A DNA stretch of 35,184 bases, from positions 1-35,184 of the forward strand of contig OMWN01000077.1 in assembly GCA_900314765.1 (NCBI GenBank), written 5' to 3'. The translations under genes were made by a program, and so were the position numbers. This document shows, piece by piece, positions 1 through 7,797 of the stretch (position 1 is its first letter; every line of letters begins with the position of its first letter). This stretch comes from an uncultured Selenomonadales bacterium (GTDB lineage: Bacteria > Bacillota > Negativicutes > Selenomonadales > Selenomonadaceae). The notes under the pieces were generated by a model, which was given only the letters and a program-made list of their open reading frames with translations, had not been told where the DNA came from and did no database searches.

Positions 1-201
1 AGTTTGTTTGGTCACTTCTACTATAGCAGAGTGTGCAAGTGGTTTCTTTTTATGCTGTTTTACCCACAGTTATGGGGGAAGCCTCATTTTTTATTGAAAT
101 TCATCCTGCCGCACCTCGATGGACGCGACGCGGCAAACGTGATAAAATTGCGATTATCATGATGATACGTGTTTCCCATAATATTTTTTGGAGGTCGTAT
201 T

Positions 202-972
202 TTGATCATATATTTCACGGGGACGGGCAACAGTCTCACGATAGCGCGCGCTATAAAGGACGCCACGGGCGACAACATGATGCACGTGTACGAGGCGATG
301 AAGCCCGATGTGCTTTCGCGGCTCGAAAGCGAGGAGACAATCGGGCTCGTCTTTCCCGCTTTTTTCTTTAATCCGCCGGAGCCTGTCATGTCGCTCGTCG
401 AGCGCGTGAAGCCGAAAAGTGGCGCGTATATTTACGCCGTGGTGACGTGCGGCAGCAATCCCGGCAGCTCCGTCTGGGATATAAAGACGGCGCTCGCGAA
501 AAAAGGCGCAAGGCTCAGCTACAGCCGCATCATCCCGCAGCCGGACAGCAGCGCCATCGCCTTTGGCAACGATGCCAACAGCCAGCTCGCGAAGCTCGAT
601 GCGTCGCGCGAGACGGTGAAAAGTGTCATTGATGATATAAAAGTGAAAAAGATTTCACTTGAAAATGAAAGCAAGACGCTGCTCGGCTCGATTTTCGCCG
701 TGAAATCCCTATATCATCTCGGGCTGAAACTGCTGAAAAAGGATGTCAATCCCTCGAAGTGCATAGGCTGCGGCGTCTGCGCGCGTGTCTGCTCGGCGAA
801 CAACATCAAAATCGAGGGCGGCAAGGCCAAAATGGGCGATAACTGCGACTATTGCTACGCATGTGTCCAGTGGTGCCCGTCGCAGGCCATCGAGGTGCGC
901 CGCAAGACGACGCTATCAGCGCTCCAGTACCGAAATCCAAAGGCGAAGGCCAACGACATCGCGGGAAAATGA
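202..972 (+). CDS. EFR1-type flavodoxin-ferredoxin fusion protein
   Basis: Predicted cytosolic electron-transfer protein of 256 residues. The N-terminal two thirds is a flavodoxin-like domain that opens with an FMN phosphate-binding loop (YFTGTGNS). The last 70 residues form a bacterial 2x[4Fe-4S] ferredoxin domain with CIGCGVCARVC and CDYCYACVQWCP. This architecture matches the EFR1 family; the physiological partner is unknown. I chose TTG at 202 because GGAGG at 190-194 lies 7 bases upstream, while the in-frame ATG at 169 has no such site. A small ferredoxin and a TSCPD-domain gene follow on the same strand, so it is probably the first gene of a redox cluster. Family assignment is firm, role is not. 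Confidence 0.85.
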   Translation: MIIYFTGTGNSLTIARAIKDATGDNMMHVYEAMKPDVLSRLESEETIGLVFPAFFFNPPEPVMSLVERVKPKSGAYIYAVVTCGSNPGSSVWDIKTALAKKGARLSYSRIIPQPDSSAIAFGNDANSQLAKLDASRETVKSVIDDIKVKKISLENESKTLLGSIFAVKSLYHLGLKLLKKDVNPSKCIGCGVCARVCSANNIKIEGGKAKMGDNCDYCYACVQWCPSQAIEVRRKTTLSALQYRNPKAKANDIAGK

Positions 973-1066
973 TGCGTTGCCATTATCCTTAATTTTTTCA
1001 GATTGTTCTTCTATTGTAATAATTATATTTACAAAAAATATCGCATCTCATAAGGAGGTCACTTTA

Positions 1067-1252
1067 ATGAAAGGATATGTCAATAAGGATTTGTGCGTCG
1101 GCTGCGGCGCATGCGTGGCGACGTGCCCAGAGGGATTTCGCATGGGCGACGACGGGCTCGCTGAGGGCTATCAGGATATACCAGCCGAGGCAAAGGACAA
1201 CGCGACGGAGGCCGCTGAGAATTGCCCCGTAGCGGCCATCGAGCTGAAGTAA
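1067..1252 (+). CDS. Small single-cluster [4Fe-4S] ferredoxin
   Basis: A 61-residue ferredoxin. The cluster loop reads CVGCGACVATCP near the N-terminus and a last Cys-Pro pair (ENCPVAAI) lies near the C-terminus, as in small monocluster ferredoxins of Thermotoga and clostridia. The middle (GDDGLAEG) is acidic, typical of a protein that docks to oxidoreductases. A strong AAGGAGG site at 1052-1058 precedes ATG 1067; a longer in-frame extension upstream lacks a ribosome site and overlaps the preceding gene. It lies 94 bases after the flavodoxin-ferredoxin gene and 24 bases before the TSCPD gene, so co-transcription is likely. Electron donor and acceptor cannot be told from sequence. Confidence 0.9.
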   Translation: MKGYVNKDLCVGCGACVATCPEGFRMGDDGLAEGYQDIPAEAKDNATEAAENCPVAAIELK

Positions 1253-1276
1253 ATCGAAAATTTTGGAGGAATGAAT

Positions 1277-1531
1277 ATGAAATCTTTTGATGTTGTGCCG
1301 CAGGGTGTCTGCGCGAAGAAAATATCTTTCGACATCGATGAGGCTGGAAAGCTCCACGATGTCCACTTCACGGGTGGATGCCCGGGCAACACGGCGGCCA
1401 TCGGCAAGCTCATCGAGGGCAGCGACGCGAAGAAGGTCGCTGACATACTGCGCGGCAATCTCTGCGGCGCAAAGCCGACGTCGTGCGCTGACCAGCTCGC
1501 GCACGCCATCGACAACGCACTCGCGTCGTGA
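1277..1531 (+). CDS. TSCPD domain protein (TIGR03905-like)
   Basis: An 84-residue protein matching the short TSCPD family related to TIGR03905. The same fold occurs as a C-terminal domain of some class II ribonucleotide reductases and as stand-alone proteins. The signature Cys residues are visible in FTGGCPGN, GNLCGAKPTSCADQLA and near the N-terminus (QGVCAKK), suggesting metal or redox-linked Cys chemistry. GGAGGA at 1265-1270 touches the ATG at 1271 but is 6 bases from the second in-frame ATG at 1277, which I take as the start. It is the last gene of the three-gene redox cluster and is followed by a clear hairpin terminator. Biochemical function is unproven. Confidence 0.85.
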   Translation: MKSFDVVPQGVCAKKISFDIDEAGKLHDVHFTGGCPGNTAAIGKLIEGSDAKKVADILRGNLCGAKPTSCADQLAHAIDNALAS

Positions 1532-1576
1532 TTCGACAGGCGCATCACAAATGAAAATTTGAAATTTTGGAATCAA

Positions 1577-1615
1577 AAATGCTCTGCTTCACGAACGAGG
1601 CAGAGCATTTTTTGT
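1577..1615. terminator. Bidirectional rho-independent terminator
   Basis: The arm AATGCTCTGC (1578-1587) pairs with GCAGAGCATT (1600-1609), with a 12-base loop and T/A runs on both sides. It ends the redox cluster on the plus strand and can also end the convergent MFS gene on the minus strand. Confidence 0.9.
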
Positions 1616-1637
1616 TGGGTGTTATTGAGTATGGAGC

Positions 1638-1661
1638 TTAGAATATGAATTTATATTCTAA
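1638..1661. repeat. Short perfect inverted repeat
   Basis: The arms TTAGAATAT (1638-1646) and ATATTCTAA (1653-1661) pair perfectly around a 6-base loop just beyond the stop codon of the MFS gene. There is no T-run on either side, so it is not a classical terminator; it may be an mRNA 3'-end hairpin. Confidence 0.5.
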
Positions 1662-1669
1662 ACGTCTCT

Positions 1670-2848
1670 TCATTTTTTCTTCGTGGCGAGCGATGGCGGC
1701 GTCTTCAAAAAGAACGAAAATATCGCAGCGATGATGGCGATGACCCACAGCACCTGAAGCGCCGCGGAGACGCCGTAATAGTCGGCGGCACGACCAATGA
1801 ACGGCGAGACGATGCCGCCCATCGTCGTCGAGAGGCCGAGCGTTATGCCCGAGGCAAAGGCGATGTTTTTGCCGAGGTACGTCTGGCCGAGCACGACCTG
1901 CGCGCTGTACGGCGCGAAAAGCGCGAACGCCGCCGGTATGAGGAAGGCCGTCGCCGTCATGACGTCGCTGCTGTTGACGAGCAGAAACATTGCGGGAATC
2001 ATCACGATGTACGACAGTCTGAGGATGCGCACGGAGCCGAGACGGTCAGACAGGAGACCGCCAAAGTACGTGATGAACGCGCCCATCGTGAACAGCACCG
2101 TGAGCGCGAAGCTGCCATCGGACGGCGAGGCCCCGAGCACATTGATCCAGTAGAGCGGAATGAACGCATTGCACGCCGAGAATGCAATAGAGCGCGTGAA
2201 GATGAGCACTGTGAGCTTGCCAAAAGAAAACCAATCATTTTTGAGCTCGCCCGTCGGATGAACCTTTTGCTCCTCGCGCTTCATGGAAGCAATGTCGGCG
2301 ATGACGCCCGTGATGCGGCTATGAAGCAGCGCCGCGACGATGACGTTGAAAATGCCAAAGACGACGAGGCCATGAATGTCGAAGACGTACGCGCAGAATC
2401 CCGAGAACATCGGCCCCACGGCAAAGCCCGCATTGCCGCCGACTGAGAATGTACCGAGCGCTCTGCCCTTGGCGTCACGCGCGAGGCCATTCACCATGCG
2501 CGCGGCCTCTGGGTGATAGATGGCCGAGCCAAATCCCGAAAGCATCGAGCAAATGAACAGCAGCCAATAATTCGTCACGAACGGCATCGCGGCTATCGAG
2601 AGGCCGCTGATGACGGGGCCGAGCGGCGCGAACCACGGCTTTGAGACGCGGTCGGCATAGTAGCCGAATATCGGCTGACTCACGGACGCGAGCAAGATAT
2701 TCGCGAACACGAGCGTGCCCGCGTCCTGATAATTTAAGCCCAGCGTGGCAATGAAGTACGGCAACAGCGCAGGGATGGCGCTCTGCGCCCAATCGACGGA
2801 GAAATGCCCCAACGAAAAAAGATAAATGCGCGAATCAAAACGATTCAT
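1670..2848 (-). CDS. MFS exporter, Fsr (fosmidomycin resistance)-like
   Basis: Inner-membrane major facilitator superfamily transporter of 392 residues with about 11-12 hydrophobic helices. The first helix carries a His-Phe-x-x-Asp-x-x-Gln-x-x-x-Pro pattern and helix 4 the motif GSAIYHPEAARM. Both resemble E. coli Fsr (GSSVFHPESSRV), pointing to the Fsr branch rather than to sugar transporters. The A-like loop is YYADRVSKPW. A weak ribosome site (AAGGGG) precedes the ATG. The gene stands alone, convergent with the redox cluster. Family members export fosmidomycin or other small compounds; the natural substrate here cannot be inferred. Confidence 0.8.
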   Translation of the reverse strand: MNRFDSRIYLFSLGHFSVDWAQSAIPALLPYFIATLGLNYQDAGTLVFANILLASVSQPIFGYYADRVSKPWFAPLGPVISGLSIAAMPFVTNYWLLFICSMLSGFGSAIYHPEAARMVNGLARDAKGRALGTFSVGGNAGFAVGPMFSGFCAYVFDIHGLVVFGIFNVIVAALLHSRITGVIADIASMKREEQKVHPTGELKNDWFSFGKLTVLIFTRSIAFSACNAFIPLYWINVLGASPSDGSFALTVLFTMGAFITYFGGLLSDRLGSVRILRLSYIVMIPAMFLLVNSSDVMTATAFLIPAAFALFAPYSAQVVLGQTYLGKNIAFASGITLGLSTTMGGIVSPFIGRAADYYGVSAALQVLWVIAIIAAIFSFFLKTPPSLATKKK

Positions 2849-2897
2849 AAAAATTGCCCCTTAAAAAATTTACAAGCGGTTTATCGATGTGAATATC

Positions 2898-2926
2898 ATT
2901 ATACGACGAATAACGATTGATTTACA
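2898..2926 (-). promoter_or_regulatory. Possible promoter of the MFS gene
   Basis: On the minus strand a perfect TATAAT (plus coordinates 2898-2903) has a weak -35 TGTAAA (2921-2926) 17 bases upstream. It lies about 50 bases upstream of the MFS start codon. Confidence 0.45.
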
Positions 2927-2965
2927 GAAAAACTTTATATGTGCTGCGTGATAAGAAATAATGAA

Positions 2966-3050
2966 TGACCCTCTCCGCCTCGCATTCGCTCGGCACCTCC
3001 CCCAGAGTGGGAGACTGGCTTCACAGATTCTGAATTATTTACTCTAGCTA
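2966..3050 (+). repeat. Intergenic repeat, family A, copy 1
   Basis: The unit begins TGACCCTCTCCGCCTCGC, carries an inner hairpin formed by ACCTCCC and GGGAG, and ends with a tail reading CTGGCTTCACAGATTCTGA. The same head and a diverged tail recur at 30535-30640, and part of it recurs inverted at 30748-30795. It fills most of the gene-free stretch between the MFS gene and the tRNA; nothing else there looks coding. Confidence 0.7.
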
Positions 3051-3110
3051 TGTATATTCTTTATGACTGTTGCAAAATAAGCTCAAAATATTTTTCATAA
3101 ATTTATAAAC

Positions 3111-3142
3111 GAAAAAGGGCTCCCGATTACTCGAGAGCCCTT
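3111..3142 (-). terminator. Terminator of the tRNA-Thr gene
   Basis: On the minus strand AAGGGCTC (from 3142) pairs with GAGCCCTT (ending at 3115), followed by TTT. It sits 10 bases beyond the tRNA 3' end. Confidence 0.85.
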
Positions 3143-3152
3143 GGAATTTCTA

Positions 3153-3228
3153 TGGAGCTGATGGTAGGATTTGAACCTATGACCTGCGCATTACGAATGC
3201 GCTGCTCTACCAACTGAGCTACATCAGC
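3153..3228 (-). tRNA. tRNA-Thr (anticodon CGT)
   Basis: A 76-base cloverleaf on the minus strand. The acceptor stem GCTGATG pairs with CATCAGC; the D arm has GCTC/GAGC around AGTTGGTA; the anticodon stem GCGCA/TGCGC encloses the loop TTCGTAA, so the anticodon is CGT, reading ACG (Thr). The T loop is TTCAAAT; the outermost T-stem pair is an A-C mismatch. The 3' end TCCA is encoded. It has its own promoter and terminator, so it is a single-gene unit. Confidence 0.97.
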
Positions 3229-3267
3229 AAAACTTAAGCAAAGTGCCAATCGCGATTGACGAAATAT

Positions 3268-3296
3268 ATTTTAGCGATTTGAGACGCTTTTGTCAA
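3268..3296 (-). promoter_or_regulatory. Sigma-70-type promoter of tRNA-Thr
   Basis: On the minus strand, TTGACA (plus 3291-3296) and TAAAAT (plus 3268-3273) are separated by exactly 17 bases, ending 40 bases upstream of the tRNA. It is near consensus. Confidence 0.85.
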
Positions 3297-3316
3297 GCAA
3301 TTTTTATTTTATCCTG

Positions 3317-4681
3317 TTATTTTGTGGCGATTTCCTCGCAGGCTGGCTCTTCGCCCGCCTCTGCCGCGCGACTCGCTATCATGTCCATCACGCCGCCCAC
3401 GATGCCGCCGATGACTGCGGGCGCGATCCAGCCGAGGTTCACGTCGTAAAACGGCACGCACGATGTGAGCAATGCGTCGATGGCCGAGAGGTCAAATCCC
3501 GCCGTCTTCAGTCCCGTGATGACGCTGAAAACAGCCGTCAGAGCGAGGCTCATGCGGTAAACGCTTCTGTTGCCGCCGATGAGGCGATCGAACAGCGTCA
3601 GCACGACGAGCACGATGACAATCGGATAAATGGCGACGAGGAACGGCACCGATATGCGGATGAGCTCGGTGAGGCCGACATTTGACGCCGCGAAGCCGAA
3701 CAGTGCGCCGACCTGCACGAAGCGACGATAGGCGACCCTTCTCCCTGTCGCCTCATGGAAATACGAGGAGAACGCCGAGAGCATGCCGACGCTCGTCGTG
3801 AGGCATGCGAGCGCAATGATGAGCGCGAGAATGATTTGGCCGAACTGGCCGAAAAGAATGCTGGCCGCTGTCGAGAGTATGACGCCGCCATTAGCCGAAA
3901 GGCCGAGGCGCATGGCCGACGTCGCGCCGAGATAGCTGAGCGAAACGTAGACGAGGCTCATGAGGAATATCGCGATGACGCCGCCCATGAGGCAGATGCG
4001 GCCAATCTGGCGCGTCTCCTCGACGCCCGCCGTGCGCACGGCGCTCACGACGATGGCGCCGACGGCGAGCGACGCGAGCAGGTCCATCGTCAGGTAGCCA
4101 TTCTGGAAGCCCTGCGCGAATGGGATGGAACGATATATGCCCTGCGGCTCGAGTATGGGTCCTAGCGGAGTCACGAACGATTTCACGAAGAGTATCACGA
4201 GGAAAGCAAGCAGCGCCGGCGTGAGTATCTTTCCCACGCGGTCAACAATCTTTCCTGGTGAGAGCGAGAGCCAATATGTGAGCGCGAAGAAGATGGCCGT
4301 GTAGATGGCCTGACCAGCCATGACCTCATCCCACGCGAGGAACGGACGAATGCCAATCTCAAACGATACGGCGCCCGTGCGCGGTATGGCGAACAGCGGC
4401 CCGATGGCGAGATAGAGAAGCCCCAAAAGCAGCGCCGCAAACCGTGGATGCACGCGCCGCGAGATGAAGCTCGGATAGTCGCCGCCTGTCGTCGCGATGG
4501 CGACGATGCCGAGGAGCGGCAGCCCGACGCCCGTGAGCAGAAAGCCGATGATGGCCGTCACAAAATTCGTGCCCGCAGACTGGCCGAGAGACGGCGGGAA
4601 TATGAGATTGCCCGCGCCGAAGAAGACCGAGAACATCATGAGCCCAATCGACAGTATTTCCGTTTTTTTCATTTGTTTCAT
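3317..4681 (-). CDS. brnQ: Branched-chain amino acid carrier, BrnQ/LIVCS family
   Basis: Inner-membrane cation-coupled symporter for leucine, isoleucine and valine, 454 residues, the usual family length. The N-terminus carries the family hallmark FFGAGNLIFPPSLGQ, followed by about twelve hydrophobic helices. A short C-terminal tail rich in Glu/Ala (AAEAGEEPACEE) is cytosolic. The ATG at 4681 has GGGTGA 6 bases upstream; a second in-frame ATG three codons later has no suitable site. The gene is a single unit between the guanylate-kinase-like gene and the tRNA; no T-box or leucine-responsive leader is evident upstream. Exact amino acid preference cannot be read from sequence. Confidence 0.92.
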   Translation of the reverse strand: MKQMKKTEILSIGLMMFSVFFGAGNLIFPPSLGQSAGTNFVTAIIGFLLTGVGLPLLGIVAIATTGGDYPSFISRRVHPRFAALLLGLLYLAIGPLFAIPRTGAVSFEIGIRPFLAWDEVMAGQAIYTAIFFALTYWLSLSPGKIVDRVGKILTPALLAFLVILFVKSFVTPLGPILEPQGIYRSIPFAQGFQNGYLTMDLLASLAVGAIVVSAVRTAGVEETRQIGRICLMGGVIAIFLMSLVYVSLSYLGATSAMRLGLSANGGVILSTAASILFGQFGQIILALIIALACLTTSVGMLSAFSSYFHEATGRRVAYRRFVQVGALFGFAASNVGLTELIRISVPFLVAIYPIVIVLVVLTLFDRLIGGNRSVYRMSLALTAVFSVITGLKTAGFDLSAIDALLTSCVPFYDVNLGWIAPAVIGGIVGGVMDMIASRAAEAGEEPACEEIATK

Positions 4682-4780
4682 TCAATTCACCCAATTCACA
4701 TTTGTTATTCTTATCGGTTGTAATTTTGTTCATATATACAGCTTTACAATTATATAAAAATTAAGGCCATATTGCAAGCA

Positions 4781-4816
4781 AAAAAATATCCCACGCCATA
4801 AAGCATGGGATATTTT
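4781..4816 (-). terminator. Terminator of the guanylate-kinase-like gene
   Basis: AAAATATCCCA (4783-4793) pairs with TGGGATATTTT (4805-4815). On the minus strand a run of T follows. It separates the upstream minus-strand gene from brnQ. Confidence 0.85.
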
Positions 4817-4831
4817 CGTCTTTAAAATTTT

Positions 4832-5422
4832 TTACTTCACGATTCTCTCCGTAAATTTTTTTAGTTTTTCATTAGGAATCGGCTCCATGAGCCCCATGAT
4901 GGACAAAAGCTGGCTCAGCGCTTTCTGCTCGCTTGAGACGTTCTTTATGATGTGCGTCGCGATTTTCCAGTTGTCGAACTCGCCGTTGTTCTCCGCGTAC
5001 TCGATGTTCGCCTTTATCTCGTTGTTCGTATGGCCGAGCTTCAGCATGCGTTCGATGAGCGTGACGTAGTCGACCATGACGAATATCGACTCAAAGTTGC
5101 CCTTGATGAGCTTCGCGAGCTGCTTCACCGCGTTCGCGTCGGCGATGCAGACCGTGATGGGGTACTCCTGTATCGAGCCGAGGATGTCCTGCTTCAAGAG
5201 GCCGTAGTAGTTCCCTTGGTTCGTCGTCTTGATGAGAAAATCTTTTTTGAAGAAATCGATTTTGCTGATGAAATTATAGATTGCAGGGTCGCTCGAGACG
5301 TTCCCCGGCACGCGCGTCGTATACTGCGGGATGTAGTGAATGCCCATTTTCTGCAGGTGCTTCACGAGTGTCGTCTTGCCGGATGCGTGCGGCCCGAAAA
5401 GAGCGTAAATTTTATTAGTCAT
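4832..5422 (-). CDS. Guanylate-kinase-like P-loop protein
   Basis: A 196-residue protein opening with a Walker A loop (GPHASGKTTLVKHL) followed by a region like the GMP-binding part of guanylate kinases (YTTRVPGNVSSDPAIYNFIS, later GNYYGLLK). The canonical guanylate kinase Arg/Glu set is only partly conserved: TTRVPGN replaces the usual TTRxPRxGE. A nucleotide other than GMP, or a non-catalytic role, is therefore possible. I chose ATG 5422 because GGGAGA lies 6 bases upstream; an in-frame ATG 18 codons earlier lacks a site. It is single, followed by its own terminator. A housekeeping gmk would be expected elsewhere. Confidence 0.65.
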   Translation of the reverse strand: MTNKIYALFGPHASGKTTLVKHLQKMGIHYIPQYTTRVPGNVSSDPAIYNFISKIDFFKKDFLIKTTNQGNYYGLLKQDILGSIQEYPITVCIADANAVKQLAKLIKGNFESIFVMVDYVTLIERMLKLGHTNNEIKANIEYAENNGEFDNWKIATHIIKNVSSEQKALSQLLSIMGLMEPIPNEKLKKFTERIVK

Positions 5423-5694
5423 CGCAATTCTCCCATTTCTGTTTTCACAAAAATTTTCGCCATATATATTATCCACAAATCAACAGATTTTTGTCAATAA
5501 GATTCCTTTTTATTGTTAATTCTATAAAAATTTATTTTTTCCTGCTTGAATGAATAATTTTTAGGAAATTTATCAATAAATTTTTTGACAAGTTTACATT
5601 TCTTTGCAGGAATTTTCAAAAATAAGGCGAACTATATCATATAAAGGATTTTTGATGAGATTAATTGATTTTAATCGAAAAAGAAGGCCATAAT

Positions 5695-6660
5695 ATGCTT
5701 AAGCGAATAGGAGTGCTGACGAGCGGCGGCGACAGCCCGGGCATGAATGCCGCGACGCGCGCCGTCGTGAGGACAGCGATACACTCGAACGTCGAGGTTT
5801 TCGGCATACGAAACGGCTACAAGGGCCTCATCGAAGGCGACATTTTCGAGATGAACACGCGCTCCGTGTCGGACATCATACAGCGCGGCGGCACGGTGCT
5901 CGGCACGGCGCGCTCAAAGGAATTCACGACGCCCGATGGACGGCGTGCGGCGTACGAGATGATGAAGAAGTTCGGCATGGAGGGGCTCGTCGTCATCGGC
6001 GGCGACGGGAGTCTGCGCGGCGCGCAGGCGCTGAGCGAGGAGCAGCCCATCTCTGTCGTCGGGCTGCCCGGCACCATCGACAATGACATCTGGGGCATGG
6101 ACTACACTATCGGCTGCGACACAGCCGCGAACACGATTGTCGATGCCATCAACAAACTGCGCGACACGGCGTCGGCTCATCAGCGCATCGCGATACTCGA
6201 GGTCATGGGGCGCCACTGCGGCTGGCTCGCGCTCATAGCGGGAGTCGCAGGCGGCGCGGAGTTCATCCTTGTGCCGGAGGAGTCGTACGACGTCGATGAA
6301 ATCTGTACAGAAATAACACAAATGTATGCTCAAAGCCGCCATCGCTATGTGCTGATTGTCATCGCGGAAGGCGCGGGCAGCGGCATCGAGCTCGGCAAGA
6401 CGATAGAAGAAAAGACGGGCATAGAGACGCGCGCTTCCGTGCTCGGGCACATACAGCGCGGCGGCTCACCGACGGTGGAGGACCGCGTCTATGCGAGCCT
6501 CCTCGGCGAAGAGGCGGCGCTCGCGCTCATATCCGGCGTATCGAACGTCGTATTCTCGCGCAACAACGGCATGCCCGTGTCCGTGAATTTGCACGACGCC
6601 GTGACACGCAAGAGAAAGCTGAACATGGACCTTTTCCACATGGCAAAGCTGCTCGCGTGA
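5695..6660 (+). CDS. pfkA: ATP-dependent 6-phosphofructokinase
   Basis: Cytosolic glycolytic enzyme phosphorylating fructose 6-phosphate to the 1,6-bisphosphate; 321 residues, the normal size for bacterial PfkA. Visible motifs are GGDSPGMNAA (ATP loop, residues 11-20), GGDGS (102-106, with the Gly typical of ATP rather than pyrophosphate use), PGTIDNDI (125-132, catalytic Asp), MGRHCGW and HIQRGGSP. I chose ATG 5695 because GAAGG (5683-5687) sits 7 bases upstream; an in-frame TTG at 5665 lacks one. No pyruvate kinase gene follows, unlike the common pfkA-pyk arrangement; the downstream 340 bases are non-coding. Confidence 0.95.
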   Translation: MLKRIGVLTSGGDSPGMNAATRAVVRTAIHSNVEVFGIRNGYKGLIEGDIFEMNTRSVSDIIQRGGTVLGTARSKEFTTPDGRRAAYEMMKKFGMEGLVVIGGDGSLRGAQALSEEQPISVVGLPGTIDNDIWGMDYTIGCDTAANTIVDAINKLRDTASAHQRIAILEVMGRHCGWLALIAGVAGGAEFILVPEESYDVDEICTEITQMYAQSRHRYVLIVIAEGAGSGIELGKTIEEKTGIETRASVLGHIQRGGSPTVEDRVYASLLGEEAALALISGVSNVVFSRNNGMPVSVNLHDAVTRKRKLNMDLFHMAKLLA

Positions 6661-6727
6661 ATTGTGATTAAATGATTGGCAACATAAAATATCTTGTTTG
6701 TCATCCAAGGTATAATAATCATTGCAA

Positions 6728-6928
6728 ACGTCGCGAAGGCACACAATTTTTTTACGCTTAATGGCTCACTTTGACGTCTGCGCTTCGTATTACAGCGGTC
6801 TTTCGACCGCATCTTATCCGTACGGATGCTATTTCCATTTTTATTCATTGTTCGCCACCCTGCGGGCTACGCCATGCCTATGGCATGGCTAGGCGCTCCA
6901 AAAAACTTGTGTTGCCTTCGCTTACGAC
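6728..6928. repeat. Structured intergenic element with terminal inverted repeats
   Basis: The left arm near 6730-6752 (GCGAAGGCACACAATTTTTT) pairs imperfectly with the right arm near 6900-6928 (read inverted: GCGAAGGCAACACAAG then T-run). Inside are three further palindromes: GCGGTC/GACCGC (6795-6810), ATCCGTACGGAT (6816-6827) and GCCATGCC/GGCATGGC (6871-6889). It occupies the gap between pfkA and fic. Short open frames through it have no ribosome site. It looks like a non-autonomous repeat or a structured RNA; which is unknown. Confidence 0.6.
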
Positions 6929-7004
6929 TGACGATATTTTTAAAGTTAGTAACCTAACGTCACCTTTATAACCCATAAATTTCAAGAAAAGGAGAGAATG
7001 CAAA

Positions 7005-7727
7005 ATGGTTCCAGAAAATCTGCAAAAGAAAATCGACGCATTCAATGAGGCTGTTCAGAAGATGGATGAACAGGAGCGAAAAGCGGCGGAGATGGACTTC
7101 GTCGCACGGTTCACCTATCACTCCACAGCGCTAGGCGGCAACACGCTCTCGCAGGAGGAGATCAACAAGATTCTCATTGACGGCGTCGTGCCGAAGCCAA
7201 TGACACTCCGCGAGCTCGACGACATTCGCGGCCATGAGAAGGCATGGGAGCTCGTGAAGAATGCGGCGCAGAAGAAGAAGCCGCTGAGCGAAAATCTCAT
7301 AAAGGACATTCATCAGGCCGCCATCCCGATGCCGGGCGTCGGCGGCATCTATCGCACGGTGCCGCTCTCCGTGCGCGGCGCAGTGCACGTCCCGCCAGCA
7401 CCGGAGAAAGTTCGTGCGAAGATGAAGTACCTCATCGCCGACTACGGCTATCTCGAGTTCGACAACGAAATCGAAAAAGCCGCATGGCTCTCAGCAAAGT
7501 TCTACAAGATTCATCCATTCGTCGAAGGCAGCGGACGCACGGCGCGCCTGCTTCTCAACTATCAGCTCATGCTCGGCGGCATGCCTCCGACATTCATCAA
7601 AAAGGAAAATGCAACGGTCTACTACAAGGCGCTCGACACATTCGCAGCAGAGGACAACCTTCGCCCATTCTGTGATCTCGTGAAGAAAACACTCGAAGAG
7701 GACATCGACGCCTTCCTCAAAAAATAA
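7005..7727 (+). CDS. Fic-domain protein with altered motifs
   Basis: A 240-residue Fic (Fido-fold) protein. Family members transfer AMP or related groups from a nucleotide to target hydroxyls. The catalytic motif at 170-178 reads HPFVEGSGR, keeping the base His170, the acidic residue and Arg178 but with Ser in place of the Asn of HPFxxGNGR. Near the N-terminus, residues 40-46 read STALGGN where relatives have an inhibitory S/TxxxE(G/N) helix; the Glu is Gly44 here. The beta-hairpin flap region GGIYRTVPLSVRG is present. GGAGAG lies 8 bases before the ATG. No antitoxin-like gene is adjacent. Fold is certain; target and activity are not. Confidence 0.9.
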   Translation: MVPENLQKKIDAFNEAVQKMDEQERKAAEMDFVARFTYHSTALGGNTLSQEEINKILIDGVVPKPMTLRELDDIRGHEKAWELVKNAAQKKKPLSENLIKDIHQAAIPMPGVGGIYRTVPLSVRGAVHVPPAPEKVRAKMKYLIADYGYLEFDNEIEKAAWLSAKFYKIHPFVEGSGRTARLLLNYQLMLGGMPPTFIKKENATVYYKALDTFAAEDNLRPFCDLVKKTLEEDIDAFLKK

Positions 7728-7742
7728 AAATGAGCATAGCAT

Positions 7743-7789
7743 AAAAAAATTTGGTGATGTCTCACGTGAAACATCACCGAATTTTTTTA
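7743..7789. terminator. Bidirectional terminator between fic and metH
   Basis: AAATTTGGTGATGT (7747-7760) pairs with ACATCACCGAATTT (7771-7784), 13 of 14 positions, with T-runs on both strands. It ends both convergent genes. Its loop contains the core of a parS-like site. Confidence 0.92.
7758..7773. promoter_or_regulatory. parS-like site (15 of 16 to consensus)
   Basis: The sequence TGTCTCACGTGAAACA differs at one base from the ParB-binding parS consensus TGTTTCACGTGAAACA. It lies in the apical part of the terminator hairpin, about 4.6 kb from the perfect parS next to parAB. Confidence 0.7.
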
Positions 7790-7797
7790 TATCCGAT

